Below, in pieces: positions 1 through 10,519 of a stretch of 64,000 nucleotides of DNA; within the stretch, counting starts at the first letter, position 1, and every line of letters starts with the position of its first letter. Under the pieces are notes generated by a model. The model saw only the letters and a list, made by a program, of their open reading frames with translations, made no database searches and was not told the origin of the DNA. A program made the translations under genes and the position numbers. This DNA is from Stereum hirsutum FP-91666 SS1 (taxonomy: Eukaryota > Basidiomycota > Agaricomycetes > Russulales > Stereaceae), in contig NW_006763137.1 of assembly GCF_000264905.1 (NCBI RefSeq), positions 1,825,812-1,889,811 on the forward strand, in the 5' to 3' direction.

Positions 1-411
1 TGCTCTCCTCGCTATAAGACTCATGAGTCAACCACTAACTACGTTGTTGACCATAAGTACCACATCATGGTCGACAAATTCGCGCACCTTCGTAATGTCG
101 AGCCCGTGTACATCCCACAGACACAGTACGGACATTTACAACACGTCGTCGCTATCCACCTCCAACGTTGCCCTACGCTTGGAATAGAAGAACCGGAGGT
201 CGTCTTCCTCGCCGGCGTCACAACATGCGAAATCGAAGCCACGCACGGTCTCTTGGACATTCAATACTACTCTCACGAGTCTAAAACAGAAGAGTTCATG
301 GATTTGTCGTGTGTACAATGTCTGGTAGCACGCGTAAAGGATATTGGTAGGAGATGGGCAATTTTGGACCGCAGCGGCTCTCTATCCCGTCCAAATTTTG
401 TTGATACATGA
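1..411 (+). CDS. C-terminal fragment of a transposon-associated Agaricomycete protein (partial at left edge)
   Basis: The frame is open from base 1 to a TGA at 409-411, so the gene begins outside the window; the first in-window Met codon (67) is probably internal. The 136 visible residues read as a compact mixed alpha/beta tail: a segment around HLQHVVAIHL, then VVFLAGVTTCEIE, then a closing block with CVQCLVARV and RRWAILDRSGSL. This closing style (IQCLVGRV ... WAIIDRSGSLAR) recalls hypothetical proteins found with cut-and-paste elements such as Plavaka-type transposons in mushrooms; that is recollection, not a search result. No catalytic residues are visible. It is probably the 3' end of a mobile-element gene or a domesticated relative. 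Whether it is intact cannot be told from here. Confidence 0.5.
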   Translation, partial: CSPRYKTHESTTNYVVDHKYHIMVDKFAHLRNVEPVYIPQTQYGHLQHVVAIHLQRCPTLGIEEPEVVFLAGVTTCEIEATHGLLDIQYYSHESKTEEFMDLSCVQCLVARVKDIGRRWAILDRSGSLSRPNFVDT

Positions 412-2046
412 CGGACTGCCACCTGTCGTACACTTTAGCTTCAACTTATTTATATTCTGTTCTCGAGCATCGTGTAAGTTAATGTAACAATCGAGCAGTC
501 GCTTCAACCGAAGCCACCGCGCATAGCGCTCGGTGAACCGAAAATAGCGCAGAGAGTGAATGCTGGTGAATGGCGGGGGAGCCGATCTGGGTGAAATTCG
601 ACGTTCGAAGGGGTGATTCTTCGAAGGCGACTTTCACTCTATCTTCGCCCTCACCGTAATTCACCGTTTTCGGGGGTGAACGGTGAAAATCACGACTTGA
701 AGGGTGAATGTCACCCCGGGCCGCTCTCACAGTGCGCAGGTAAGTGGCAAAAGCGCAAGCCAGAACATCGCAGTATATCGCCGCAACACTTATGATAGCA
801 ATGAACTCTGAATCGGAGTGATGGCTAGCTGAAGTGAGCACTTGGCGCAAAGACATGAAGGCAGTACTAGTTTCCCGGACTCGGACTCAGGTCGAGTTCC
901 ATCGCTTCACACAAGCCCACGACAGTATAAAATGCGCGTCTCAACCTTGTGAGTGCGCCTGTATACAAGGCACATCAGGTGAGTGCATCTAGAACATAAT
1001 CATGTCTTCCAGGTTCTCCGCATGAAAATCCTGGCTCCTGGCAGTCCATATCTCCTACGAACGAAACATTGAGCTCTTCGAGCTCATGACCATAGCTCTC
1101 ATGGTAGATCGTTTGAGACACCTACTTCACGAAAAGGAGCATTGCCTCATCGCGTCGGTGGTAGGGCGTCCTGTTAAACCCGACATGCGGGGAAGGCGGG
1201 CTTTAGCACCATGAGTCATGCGCGGATGGTGGCACAATTCTTCCAGACAACACTGTATGCCCGATGGATTACTCGTGCAGGTCGTGTGTATGGTCACGTA
1301 CGAGTGAGTGGCTATCGTAGGAACCTAGATGATCCTAGCCCATCCTGGATACACAGATCCGGGGCTCAGCGGTGGAACCCTTTGCGCCAGAGCTGCCGAG
1401 GTTGGTCTGTGTATTCAGGCTAGTATAAGGACGTTATAAACGCCCAACAGTTAGCCATTCAGCTTCAAGAACATGCAGCAGGAAATACCAGGACTGTTGA
1501 AAAAAGCGGTCCGATTATGAGTAAGAAGTCACGCGCACGGTGTAAAGGTAGGCTTTCGAAGGGCTCTGTTCGTAACAGAGTGGATCAGCGACTATAAAAA
1601 AATTCTTTTAGTGGGGAGGTGCATGTACCCCGAAGGTGGCACATAGTCTCCGGTTAACCTGATCTGAGTTGACACACTTTGGACTTACTCTGTCTTGGCT
1701 GCCATCTTTTGCAATCCGAGTCCTTGTTGGTAGACGCCTTCTAGTAAGTACGAGTGACTAATAATAAAACAAGTGACCAACCCGAACGCACCTTCTTCTC
1801 CGTTTGCAGAGATCGTGGCCCATCGTGGTAGCTCCATCGCCTACTGCCGCAAGGCTCCGGAGAGGTCATTTCTCAGTAGACGCCGTTTCATGAATGAACA
1901 AAGTGAGTAGTGTAAGAGTTTGCACTGTCGGTCTCAGGTCTCAGAGAACCAGAAGTCATATCCCCAAAAGGTCAATATCACTCCCCGGATATTCTTTGAA
2001 AAGGAACAATGAAGATAGGGAAGACAAAGGGGGACAACAAAACGAT
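412..2046. other. Non-coding stretch between the element remnant and the tRNA gene
   Basis: No convincing gene is seen. The longest open frames are about 70-125 codons, on overlapping strands, without recognisable motifs. Notable contents are a cluster of GTGAA/TTCAC words at about 549-720 including a perfect 9-bp palindrome (listed separately), and a TATAAAA box at 926-932 that is not followed by a usable open frame. Confidence 0.6.
660..687. repeat. Inverted repeat within a GTGAA-word cluster
   Basis: TTCACCGTT at 660-668 and AACGGTGAA at 679-687 are perfect reverse complements around a 10-nt loop. The surrounding 549-720 contains further GTGAA and TTCAC/TCACC words on both strands. It could be a decayed repeat or a binding-site array; function unknown. 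Confidence 0.7.
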
Positions 2047-2129
2047 GGGCCTGGCCGGGAATTGAACCCGGGACCTCCTCCAAATGGCGAAAACCCTAAG
2101 AAGGAATCATACTACTAGACCACCAGGCC
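2047..2129 (-). tRNA. tRNA-Pro (anticodon AGG) with an 11-nt intron
   Basis: The minus strand folds into a full cloverleaf. Acceptor arm GGCCTGG (2129-2123) pairs with CCAGGCC (2054-2048), with C73 at 2047. The anticodon arm is CCTTC/GGAGG, with one T-G wobble. The anticodon AGG is at 2097-2095 and reads CCU and, as inosine, CCC/CCA. An 11-nt intron (2093-2083) sits at the usual place after position 37. The T arm is CCGGG-TTCAATT-CCCGG. Mature length is 72 nt before CCA addition. A Pol III stop, TTTT on the minus strand (2042-2039), follows 4 nt after the 3' end. The D loop reads AGTAGTA where AGTGGTA is usual, so the nearly invariant G18 appears to be A. That could weaken the G18-U55 contact or mark a decaying copy. 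Confidence 0.9.
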
Positions 2130-2760
2130 ATGTAAATCAATTTCTTAAATAAATATCTGATATCCTCACGGAGAGATATCAACATTACAACTGAGTACCG
2201 GCATTCCCACCAAGCGCCATGTCCATTGCAAATTGGCGGACTTTGAAAGCTGCCGGGAAAGCCGCATGCCATTTCGACGCGGGCCACAGTGAGACTCACC
2301 GATTTGGCTGGGTGGCACCTATGTACGAGACCATTGCACTTCTAGGGCAAGGTACACCCCACCAGTAAATCTAACAAAATCTAGGATATTATTGTACATA
2401 CATTCATTTCATTTGGTCGTGACATAATGGTTTCACTCTCTTCGAGTGATTTGATATGAGCGTGTGGTCCGTCGTGCAGCTCGTTCACCCCAAAATTAGA
2501 AAATTCTGTCGCGACCAAATGAAAGGGAAGCATTTTAGATGATTTTATGCGTAGTTGTATGGAGTATCACTATGCTCGTTGTTGCCTTTAAATCTGGGTT
2601 GCGTTCGTAGGTGACAGCCTGCAGCCACTCGGCTACGGAAGTAAGCGAGACGCGGCACAGCGGACTTTGAACCAGCCCGCAATAGGTGAGTGCCGGTACT
2701 CATTACAACACCAAGCTTTCTGCCTGTTCGAACTCTTTACTTGGTTCCAACACCACACTT
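2130..2760. other. Non-coding stretch with a long inverted repeat
   Basis: No gene is visible. Arms at 2407-2423 and 2508-2524 are reverse complements at 16 of 17 positions (core TTTCATTTGGTCG), 84 nt apart. A second small hairpin (TCACTC/GAGTGA, 2433-2449) lies in the spacer. An AG|GTGAGT donor-like site at 2684-2691 lies 70 nt before the chosen ATG of the next gene, so a 5'-UTR intron there is possible. Confidence 0.55.
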
Positions 2761-5643
2761 ATGTCTTCATCCTGGCCGGACGCCTCTGCCTCTCAGGATG
2801 GACATCCACAGTTCCTAGCCTCTAGCTATCTATTTCCCCTCAGCAACTCTACCACGTCTTTCGAGCTCAGTGTATCTCCTTTCGATCGTTACCCTTCACT
2901 CCTAGCCTCAACACAAAGTCTTAACGCCCTTCCCGCGATCAGTTATGAACTTCCCTTGGATACCCCCTCTTTATCACGAAACGCGAAACTGCTATCCAAA
3001 GAGGAAGTGGTCTCCCTCAGAACTTCTCTGGCTTTTTCTAAGGGTGGGCGTCCATCGTGGAGCAAAAGCCCTAGGATTCTCGTCTCTGCTCCTACAGGAC
3101 CTCGCCTGAAAGGTATCGAAGCAACCACCCCTAGTGTCAGTAAATGGACTGTAGGTCACCTTAACTGTTTCTTCAGTATATTTACATCTCATAACATGCT
3201 CCAGTCGCTCACACGTGCACCTCTCACGAGAGACAACCAACCGTGGCCACCCACGATGCGGCGTCAACCATCACAGAGACCCGCATTGCGCTCGGTTGTC
3301 AACGTCCTCCCTCAATGCACCTTTGAAGACCCTATTCATACAACTTCACCCCGCAAAGCTCGGCCGGAAGACTCGCGTCGAAAGGCAGATGCAGACTTCG
3401 TCAACCTCTCTCCCTCTGGAGCCAGCTCTCCTCCTGATACCTCGAGGACGAAGGGTGAAACGCCACATCTCACGATACATCGTCGAGAATCACACCTTCC
3501 TTTTCATTCACGCCACAACCACATGGGAGATCGGGTTGTTGTCGACTCATCAGGACTTGCCAGGCGCATGTCTGTCAGCGCCTGCTATTCAACAGAACAC
3601 GCTGGAGCACCCGCCGGCCGACGACAACCCGACCATAACGTTGAGGACACTCCAAGATACGCGAATAGCAGTGATACGCCGCTCGATTGCTTGCTGCCGC
3701 TTCCGGAGATCAGAATAACGACCTCCGCTTGCTCTGTTTCTGCGATCGAACGTCCGTCTCCTGGGTCGCCTGGGTCTTCGGGCAAGCCCTCTTTGATAGC
3801 TCTGCGACGAGGGTCAAGTCCCTTGCCTCCTCTAAATCTTGTTCTCCAGAGCAAGGCTCCTGATCCGGATTACTATCCTACTATACCAACAGCGTTTAGA
3901 GGTTCACCTGAAGCTGGTTCGCCTACGTTCAACCTTACGGGTCCTTCAGAGGTCTCGTCTCTGGGGATTGATGATATGATTGGAAACCTTCACATGCAGC
4001 TCGCTCATCTTAAGCCATCGACTCCTACGGAACTCCAGCATTCCGAAGTCGATTTGACGCCGCCCATGTCTCAGACGCCTTCTCTTTGTCCCAACTCTCC
4101 GAGGCCGTCACTAGGAGGTAGCGAAGATGAATGGGCCTTCGCCGATGATCTTCTGACGAAGTACGCTGCGTCAACACCCTCCGGCAGCTCTGCAGAATCT
4201 AGAGGTTCATCAGACATTCCAACACCTATTGCGCGTCCACTTTCTAGCGAACCGAAAGTAGTGCAGCCTTCGGCGGTTCCTGTATCTCCTCGTGCACAAC
4301 GGTCATCACTGGCAACACCTCGCTCTGCTGCTATCTCTGCTGCTCAGCCTCCGTCAAGGACGAAGTCGCACTATAAGCGGCCGTCGGTTTCTGAAGACGA
4401 CAAAGTAACACGCCGTTATACTGCTGCCGCTGTGCCTCCCTCCGTTACCTCGCCTCGTCAGATCGATCTCGTCACCACGGATTATAACCATTTGGCGTCA
4501 CCGGATGTCTCTATGACCCAGCGTCTTTCTCATGAGTAAGCACATATATCCTTCATACTACAGGATCATGAGTATGTGCTAACATAACGGAGTAGACCAT
4601 CTAGGATTTCCACAGTATCAGATCCTTCCAAGCCCCCGCTCGCCAAAGTGAAGCCTCGACGATCAGTGACCTTTGTTGACCCTGCCCCTACGACAAGCAC
4701 TCGCTCCGGCGGCCCCATCAATAGCGCCTCTATACCCCAGACTAAACCTCGTAATATCGGGCCCAGCGGATGCCTCGGAGCAATGAAACCAGTAAAAACT
4801 GTGCAATCGTCTCAAGGACGGTCATCTATCACACAATGCTCTTCCCCGCCCAAACAGCCATCACCTCTTCGCCAGACATTCCTTGCAGACGAGTTCAACG
4901 GCTTCGACTATCTTTCAACCAGCAACAACTCGACTCCTTCGACTCGCTTCCCTACCGCAAAGTCCGTTCGTAACTCAGCACCAACTCCTACGATCATACC
5001 TACCAACGCTGCTCGTCGAGCTTCTGTACGAGTACACAACTTCTCAGGGAATGGCACCTCCGACCCTGTCTCGTTGCCACACTCATCTCAACTCGTCGCG
5101 AATTCATCGCGTGATTCCAAGTCTTCAGCGCGAGCTGGCAAACACCATAACAAGGAAAACATCGTAGAGGCGACGGTGGAAGCTGGCTCGATCACATCCG
5201 CCCCGAAACAAGAGAATGCAGTCAGGCGGCCTCACTCGCTCGGCCAGCACAACAAGGGTTCCGGCAGAAGGGCCAAGTCTGTTATGCTTGGTCGACACGA
5301 TGAGAATGCGATCCAGGGTTCGGCTGGGGCTCGGCAAACCGGAGAGTCGCTGCTGCAACGGGCCAGGACACTGGGGAAGCGGAGTGGTGATCAAATCAAG
5401 AAGTCTCAGCCGTTGAGTCAGCGAGATGAGAATACAGCAAGGAGAGTTGAATTAGGAATGGATGGTCAACAAGGCAGTGGGGAGAGCTCTGAATGCTGTA
5501 CAGTCGGAAAGGGTGACAAGACGAAGTCCGGGATGGTGATCGCGAGTAAGATATCTCCAAAGACTCCGGCACCGAAGGAGAAGTCGAGGTTGGCCACACC
5601 TCTCAGGTCGATATTGACGAGGTTTGGGAGGGCGACGTCCTGA
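2761..5643 (+). CDS. Ser/Pro-rich low-complexity protein of unknown function
   Basis: Two exons, 2761-4535 and about 4596-5643, give roughly 940 residues. The intron begins GTAAGC, has CTAAC at 4579-4583, and offers three in-frame acceptors (4592, 4595, 4604); I prefer the TAG at 4595. The ATG at 2761 is the first Met in a frame that opens just after a stop at 2683. I recognise no family. The protein is rich in Ser, Pro, Thr and Arg, with many SP/TP sites, as in disordered fungal regulators or cytoskeletal adaptors. The only ordered-looking stretch is around IDDMIGNLHMQLAHLK (near residue 410), which could be a short amphipathic helix. The last 180 residues carry four spaced -EN- motifs (KENI, QENA, DENA, DENT) beside basic R-x-x-S/T-x-G segments. 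One matches the KEN degron form, so APC/C control is conceivable but unproven. Confidence 0.7.
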
Positions 5644-6093
5644 AGTCTAGATGAGTTTCGCCGCATTGGCGCTGGACAGTTTTTGATCACGGATATGTAG
5701 TCACGTCCTAAGTTTCTATGACGGGGGTACTTTGTATGTTGTAGGATGTCATTTCGGTCGAACCTGTACATTCACCACCACACACTCGTAAATACAACTT
5801 CTTGGTATAAATATTGTCTTTGAGGCTTTCCAATCGTCCCCTGTCGACGAACATCCGATTCCTCGCGATTGATATTGAGAGCTGGAAGGCGCCACACCCA
5901 AAATCTGAGTGGCATTAGCCGCTGGGTGTGACTTTCTCGCAGATTGCCGAAATGGCCAAGCGCTACCAAGAATGCGGCGCTTATACCGCGTTCAACATAT
6001 AAGATCAACTACAACGTTCTCCTCGAATTCAACGACTTGACGACTTTCGTGCACTTTAGCATCACACAAGCCGACCACAGCAGCTTAAATAGG
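5644..6093. other. Intergenic region upstream of Arp8
   Basis: No gene. CACACCCA (5893-5900) and TGGGTGTG (5923-5930) form an 8-bp inverted repeat about 165-200 nt before the Arp8 start. A weak TATA-like CATATAAG lies near 5996-6003, about 95 nt before the ATG. Confidence 0.5.
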
Positions 6094-9028
6094 ATGCCTC
6101 GAGGTATTCCGAATGTCAAAAGGGACGACACCCAAGGCATGCGCTATACAAGCTTCCATGTCCCATTGCAGTAAGTACTAGGCAGTAGTGGGGTTCTGAA
6201 GAGACGGCCTTTTTCAACGGTTCATATAGACTAAATCCCAAGCACCCGACAAACACATATCTGAAATCTGAGTCGCAGACCATATGGACAAGGAATGCGG
6301 GTAAACGCAAGGCCGTGAGCGAAGATGTTGGGCCATCTGCACCGCTTGAAGTAAGGTCTCTGTCTTCAGACTGTGATAGATGCGCTGTTGTTCATTCGTC
6401 ATCGTTCTTTTACAGACTCGGCGTGGATCTAACGTCATTGTAATTCATCCGGGATCTAGGTATCTTCGTATTGGACGTGCAAGCGAGCTCAATCCCGTCT
6501 ACGTTCCCAACGTCATTGCAAGAAAAACTAATCCGCCTGTCCCACCCGTCCTATTCGAGGAATCAATCGTACGCCCACGGAAAGGCCGCACAAGGAGCAG
6601 CTTTACAAAAATCATAGCAAAAGACGATAAGTATATCGTGAACCCCGGCACTGATGATCCCGTACGTGTTTCTGTAGCATGACCTAGTGTCTACCATTGA
6701 ACTTTCGCTTTGGCAGTTCGACGACAAATTTGCCAAGGTGCAAGGATTCGTGCTTCAGACGATGTCTTATTTGAAGCTTCGAGTCTCATTAGATGCCCCC
6801 ACCAAGGCATCTTCTTTCAATCGTACCATGAAACCTGAGATCATCCCCCAGGAACTTGATTCTGAACGTATCAACTTCATCACGAAGCCGCCAGAAGACG
6901 AGGTCTTGGTTGGTGACGATGTAAATATGCTCTTCTCTAGCTAAAGACCGCCCATATTGATGGAGGTTTTCTCTCCTTTCGTTGACAGGCTCTTCGACTG
7001 GCCGACCCCTCTCAATTAGGCTATGTTTTGAGGTGGCCCATTCATGCAGATAAATTGAATACGAAGGACTATCCGTCCAATCAAATGCTGCTCGACGATA
7101 TAGAAGCTATCGTCCGAATAACGCTGAAGGATAAGCTTGGAATCACTTCGCAGACAGTCAAGGTGAGTTCGTCAGCTCACATGCACCAGTAGTTCGCTGA
7201 ACTTCCTCTACAGAATTACTCTGTTATCCTAGTCATCCCGGACTACTACGAGCGGTCATACATCAGGAACTTCGTCCATGTACTACTATCCCAGATTGGG
7301 TTCAAGCAGTTTACTGTGCAACAGGTAGTCCGCTAAGCCCCTTTCTTGATCGGGCCTAACTCAAATGTCCACATATTTCGCAGCAATCTCTCGCAGCGAC
7401 ATACGGAGCTGGTCTCTCTTCAGCATGTGTGGTCGATGTCGGTGCGGTATCATCCTGCATAGCTTGTGTTGATGAAGGAATGATAATTCCGGAGACTCGG
7501 TAAGTTGTCCGTCACCGTTGGTCGTGACATCTAAACAGACGAAATCAGGCTGGTCATCGGCGTCGGAGGGGACCATGTTACAGAGTTTCTCGCCATACTA
7601 CTGCAGGGGATTGACTTCCCGTACAAGGAACTGGACCTCGCGCGTCGATACGACTGGAACGTTATCGAAGATATCAAATACAGACTCTGCTCCCTCAACG
7701 AGGTCCGTCAACGGCATATTACGAGCTGTCGAGCTTCACTGACATCGATACTGGGCTAATAGCAAGACGTTGCTCTCAATCTATACTCGTTCACCGTTCG
7801 CGCTCCAGGAAAACCGACCGAAAAGTACGGTCTGCGCGCATATGACGAGTTTCACCTCGCGCCCTCAGTGAATCCACTCGCTTATATCGGTTCATTTATG
7901 TTAAACACTAACAACTCTGCCTAGGTTATGTTTTTCATCGACGTAGTGAATTACGATAAGAACCGATTCGGTCGGAGGCCCATCCAGCATCCGGATATCG
8001 CTGATGAGATTGTGAATTATCTCGACCATGGCTACCCCATCGAACGCTACGTATGTCATCCCCTGTCTATCGAGATACCCGATAAAGTCTCAGCATAGCT
8101 CTCAGACCGAAGCCATCATGCAAAGCGCTGCAAAGAGTGTCCGTCCCCCAGAGAAAGCACCTGGAACTCAACAAACCCAGGTGTTGGCTGTCACTGCCCC
8201 ACCACAGTCGACATTAATGAGTGTGGAAGGGACGCCACTGCCCACTTCCACTGCTCCCGAAGGTCAGTCTCCTGTCACCTAAGCTAAACATCTTGTTCCA
8301 ACCTTCGTCTTCTTTCAAGGAGAGGCATCTACAGCGACTCCGTCCAACGGCTCTGTGCCTCCGCCACAGCGGAATTCGGCGGAAAGGACTTCTACCACGG
8401 AAGAAACGGCGAAAGCAGAAACGGACAAGGCGTCTACGGAGGCTCCACCCATGGATATTGACGTCGAGGGGGACACGAACCCTCAAGAAGTAATTGACGT
8501 TGACGCCATTGATTCGCCTATCGCTCGGCCACAGCCCAACGACTCAGCAGTAAATGAGCTGCCATCTTGGGAGAATCGCTTCACTATGGACTTAGAATTC
8601 GAAGCGAGCAAAACGGCGCTGGACCTCGCCATCTTCAATAGCTGTTACGCTGGGTCCGGAGGATATGACCGAGTCAAGAAGTTCCTCGGTCAGGGCGTCC
8701 TATTGGTCGGTGGAGGATCGATGATCAAAGGAATGTCGCAGTCGCTGCAGAGCAGGCTGTCGTCACTTTGTGTCCCTCTTGTTTCCAATATGCCGCTGGT
8801 CCAAATCCAGCCGCCGCCAAAGGATGTTGATCCCCGTGTACTCATATGGAAGGGGGCGTCCGTCCTTGGGAAAATGGACGGAGTTTCCGAGCTTTGGGTG
8901 ACCAGAGAGGATTGGGTACGTTTAGGTCATCTTGGTGGATCTAATTGGGTGGACGTTGACGAATATCTAAATTTGCACAGGATCTGTTGGGCATGCGTGC
9001 ATTGCGTGAGCGCTGCTTCTACCTGTGA
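6094..9028 (+). CDS. ARP8: Actin-related protein 8 (INO80 chromatin-remodelling complex subunit)
   Basis: Thirteen exons: 6094-6170, 6230-6350, 6416-6661, 6717-6920, 6989-7162, 7214-7324, 7384-7499, 7549-7702, 7763-7867, 7925-8050, 8106-8262, 8320-8915, 8981-9028. All phases agree and give 744 aa. The protein is a nuclear actin fold. VIVIHPGSRYLRIGRAS is the Arp8 version of the first phosphate loop. YSVILVIPDYYERSYIRNFV and ATYGAGLSSACVVDVGA are the second subdomain. LVIGVGGDHVTEF is the second phosphate loop. GVLLVGGGSMIKGM and WKGASVLGKMDGVSELWVTREDW close the fold. Before the last part sits a disordered, acid-rich insert (about residues 490-600, with IDVDAID), typical of Arp8. In yeast and animals Arp8 joins Arp4 and actin on the HSA region of Ino80 and senses linker DNA. 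Two donors are weak (GTCCGT at 7703, GTGAAT at 7868) but are required by the family sequence. Confidence 0.93.
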
Positions 9029-9396
9029 ACGATGGACACGATATCTTTTCTTGTAAGACTTCGGCCGGCTCTACATATAACAGTGGTCAGTGTGCTATGA
9101 ATATCGATGTGTGAGCACCAAGAGGTCAAATTAAGCCGTGAATGTCTCAAGCAGTAATGTAGAGTTGTCTCGGCGAAAGAAAGACTCGGCGGCGATCGAG
9201 GGCAACTTCCAAAAAAGTGACATCCCATGTAGCAGAAGGTGATGTGCGAACGAGTCATACGTCGAAGAAGGGAGACTAAAGACAGACACCATCGAAGCTG
9301 TATGCGTGACCTCCTGCTCTTTCCACTGCTCCATCGTTCCTGACTCTCTTCCTGTTCTATCCGCGGTTGGCTACGTTTCGAGGCGGCGTTTAATAG
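9029..9396. other. Short convergent intergenic region
   Basis: The 368 nt between the stop codons of Arp8 (+) and the RING gene (-) must hold both 3' ends. No further gene or clear structure is seen. Confidence 0.6.
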
Positions 9397-10519
9397 CTAC
9401 CATGTCAAACGGCGTGAGACTAGCCCAATGGCCGACAACATGCGCCATCTCCGTGCGACCACGTCTGCGGGTAGATTTTTAGTTCGGCGAGAAGAAGCAG
9501 AAGTATGCTGCACAAAGAGTAATAGAACAACGCACGCGGCCTTCTCTGTCCAGTCACTTCTTTTCTGACCGCTCTTCCCCCACTCAGAAAGCCCAGAAGA
9601 TAACGCGGGAGGCGCATCTTTCGCCTTCGACCGCTCATGCATGTAGGCGGCATCATGCTTATCGACCTCGACTGCTGTCTTTTCAACCACACCCTCAAGC
9701 TTCTCGACCATATTGTTGACCACGTTGTCGACCAGACGGTTTGGTATGAATGGGCACAGAGTGTTTCGGCGGGGCGGATCGGGGGCTGGGTCGACAGCCA
9801 GAGAACGACACAAGGGGCAGCTAACGAAGTCGTGCCAGCAACCGCACCCGTGTAGAGAAGAAAAGAACCATCTAATCAAACAGAGAGCGCAGAAGCTGTG
9901 TCCACAATTGTAGGCGAGAAGAGAATAAGGACAAGCGCTGCGGAGAGACTCGAGTCAGCGTGGCTGAAATGGTAATGTTACGAGAAAACGGTGAGAATTA
10001 GTGTATATGTGCGCATACATGAGGTCCAAGCATCTGAATTACGAGGGGGGTGGTGGTGAGCATGTCGCAGCATTGGGTAAATGGTGGGAAATAAACTAAC
10101 AGTGGGCATGTGTAGTGCTCCTCAATCTGGTCCAGAAGAACTTGGCCAGCCGAAACCATGGAGGTTTGATCGAGAAATCGTTCCCTGTCTTCCAATTCGG
10201 CTTCACGTCCAGCAAGTACCAGCTCCGTATCGCGCAGGATCTCTTGCTGGGTGAGAGCCTGATTCTCCAGGCGTTGGAGATTACGTTCCCTCTCGGCCAA
10301 TGCTGCTTCGCGGGTGTCAATAGAATGGACGACGGCTGAAGACGACGGCGATGGTGATGCTCTGGTATCGGAGATGTAGCAATCTCCAAAGGCAAGATTT
10401 TCGCTGAAATTGAAGGCGGCACCCGTGATTGAAGAGGAGGGACGCCCGTGAGCGTGTCCGAATGCTTCCGTAGCATGACGTTTCCTATGGCGCCTTCGAG
10501 GTACCTCAATACACAACAT
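9397..10519 (-). CDS. C3HC4 RING-finger protein with coiled coil (probable E3 ubiquitin ligase)
   Basis: Minus-strand exons 10519-10101, 10033-10019 and 9937-9397 total 975 nt (324 aa). The start is the Met followed by LCIEVPRRRHRKR; the frame stays open upstream, so an earlier start cannot be excluded. Residues about 60-130 are a charged heptad-like helix (REAALAERERNLQRLENQ ... ELEDRERFLDQ), probably a coiled coil. The RING follows: CPLCLDLIACPYS, then NCGHSFCALC, then CPLCRS, giving C-x2-C ... C-x-H-x3-C-x2-C ... C-x2-C. The second cysteine is encoded by a 15-nt microexon (10033-10019); skipping it leaves C-P-L-A-C and breaks the zinc site. The family is common and expanded in Agaricomycetes. 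Substrates are unknown. A C-terminal segment, VARRWRMLSAIGLVSRRL, resembles the usual tail of these proteins. Confidence 0.85.

Noticed and set aside
926..932. TATAAAA box as a gene promoter
   Set aside because: The following ATG frame stops after six codons and no other gene begins nearby.
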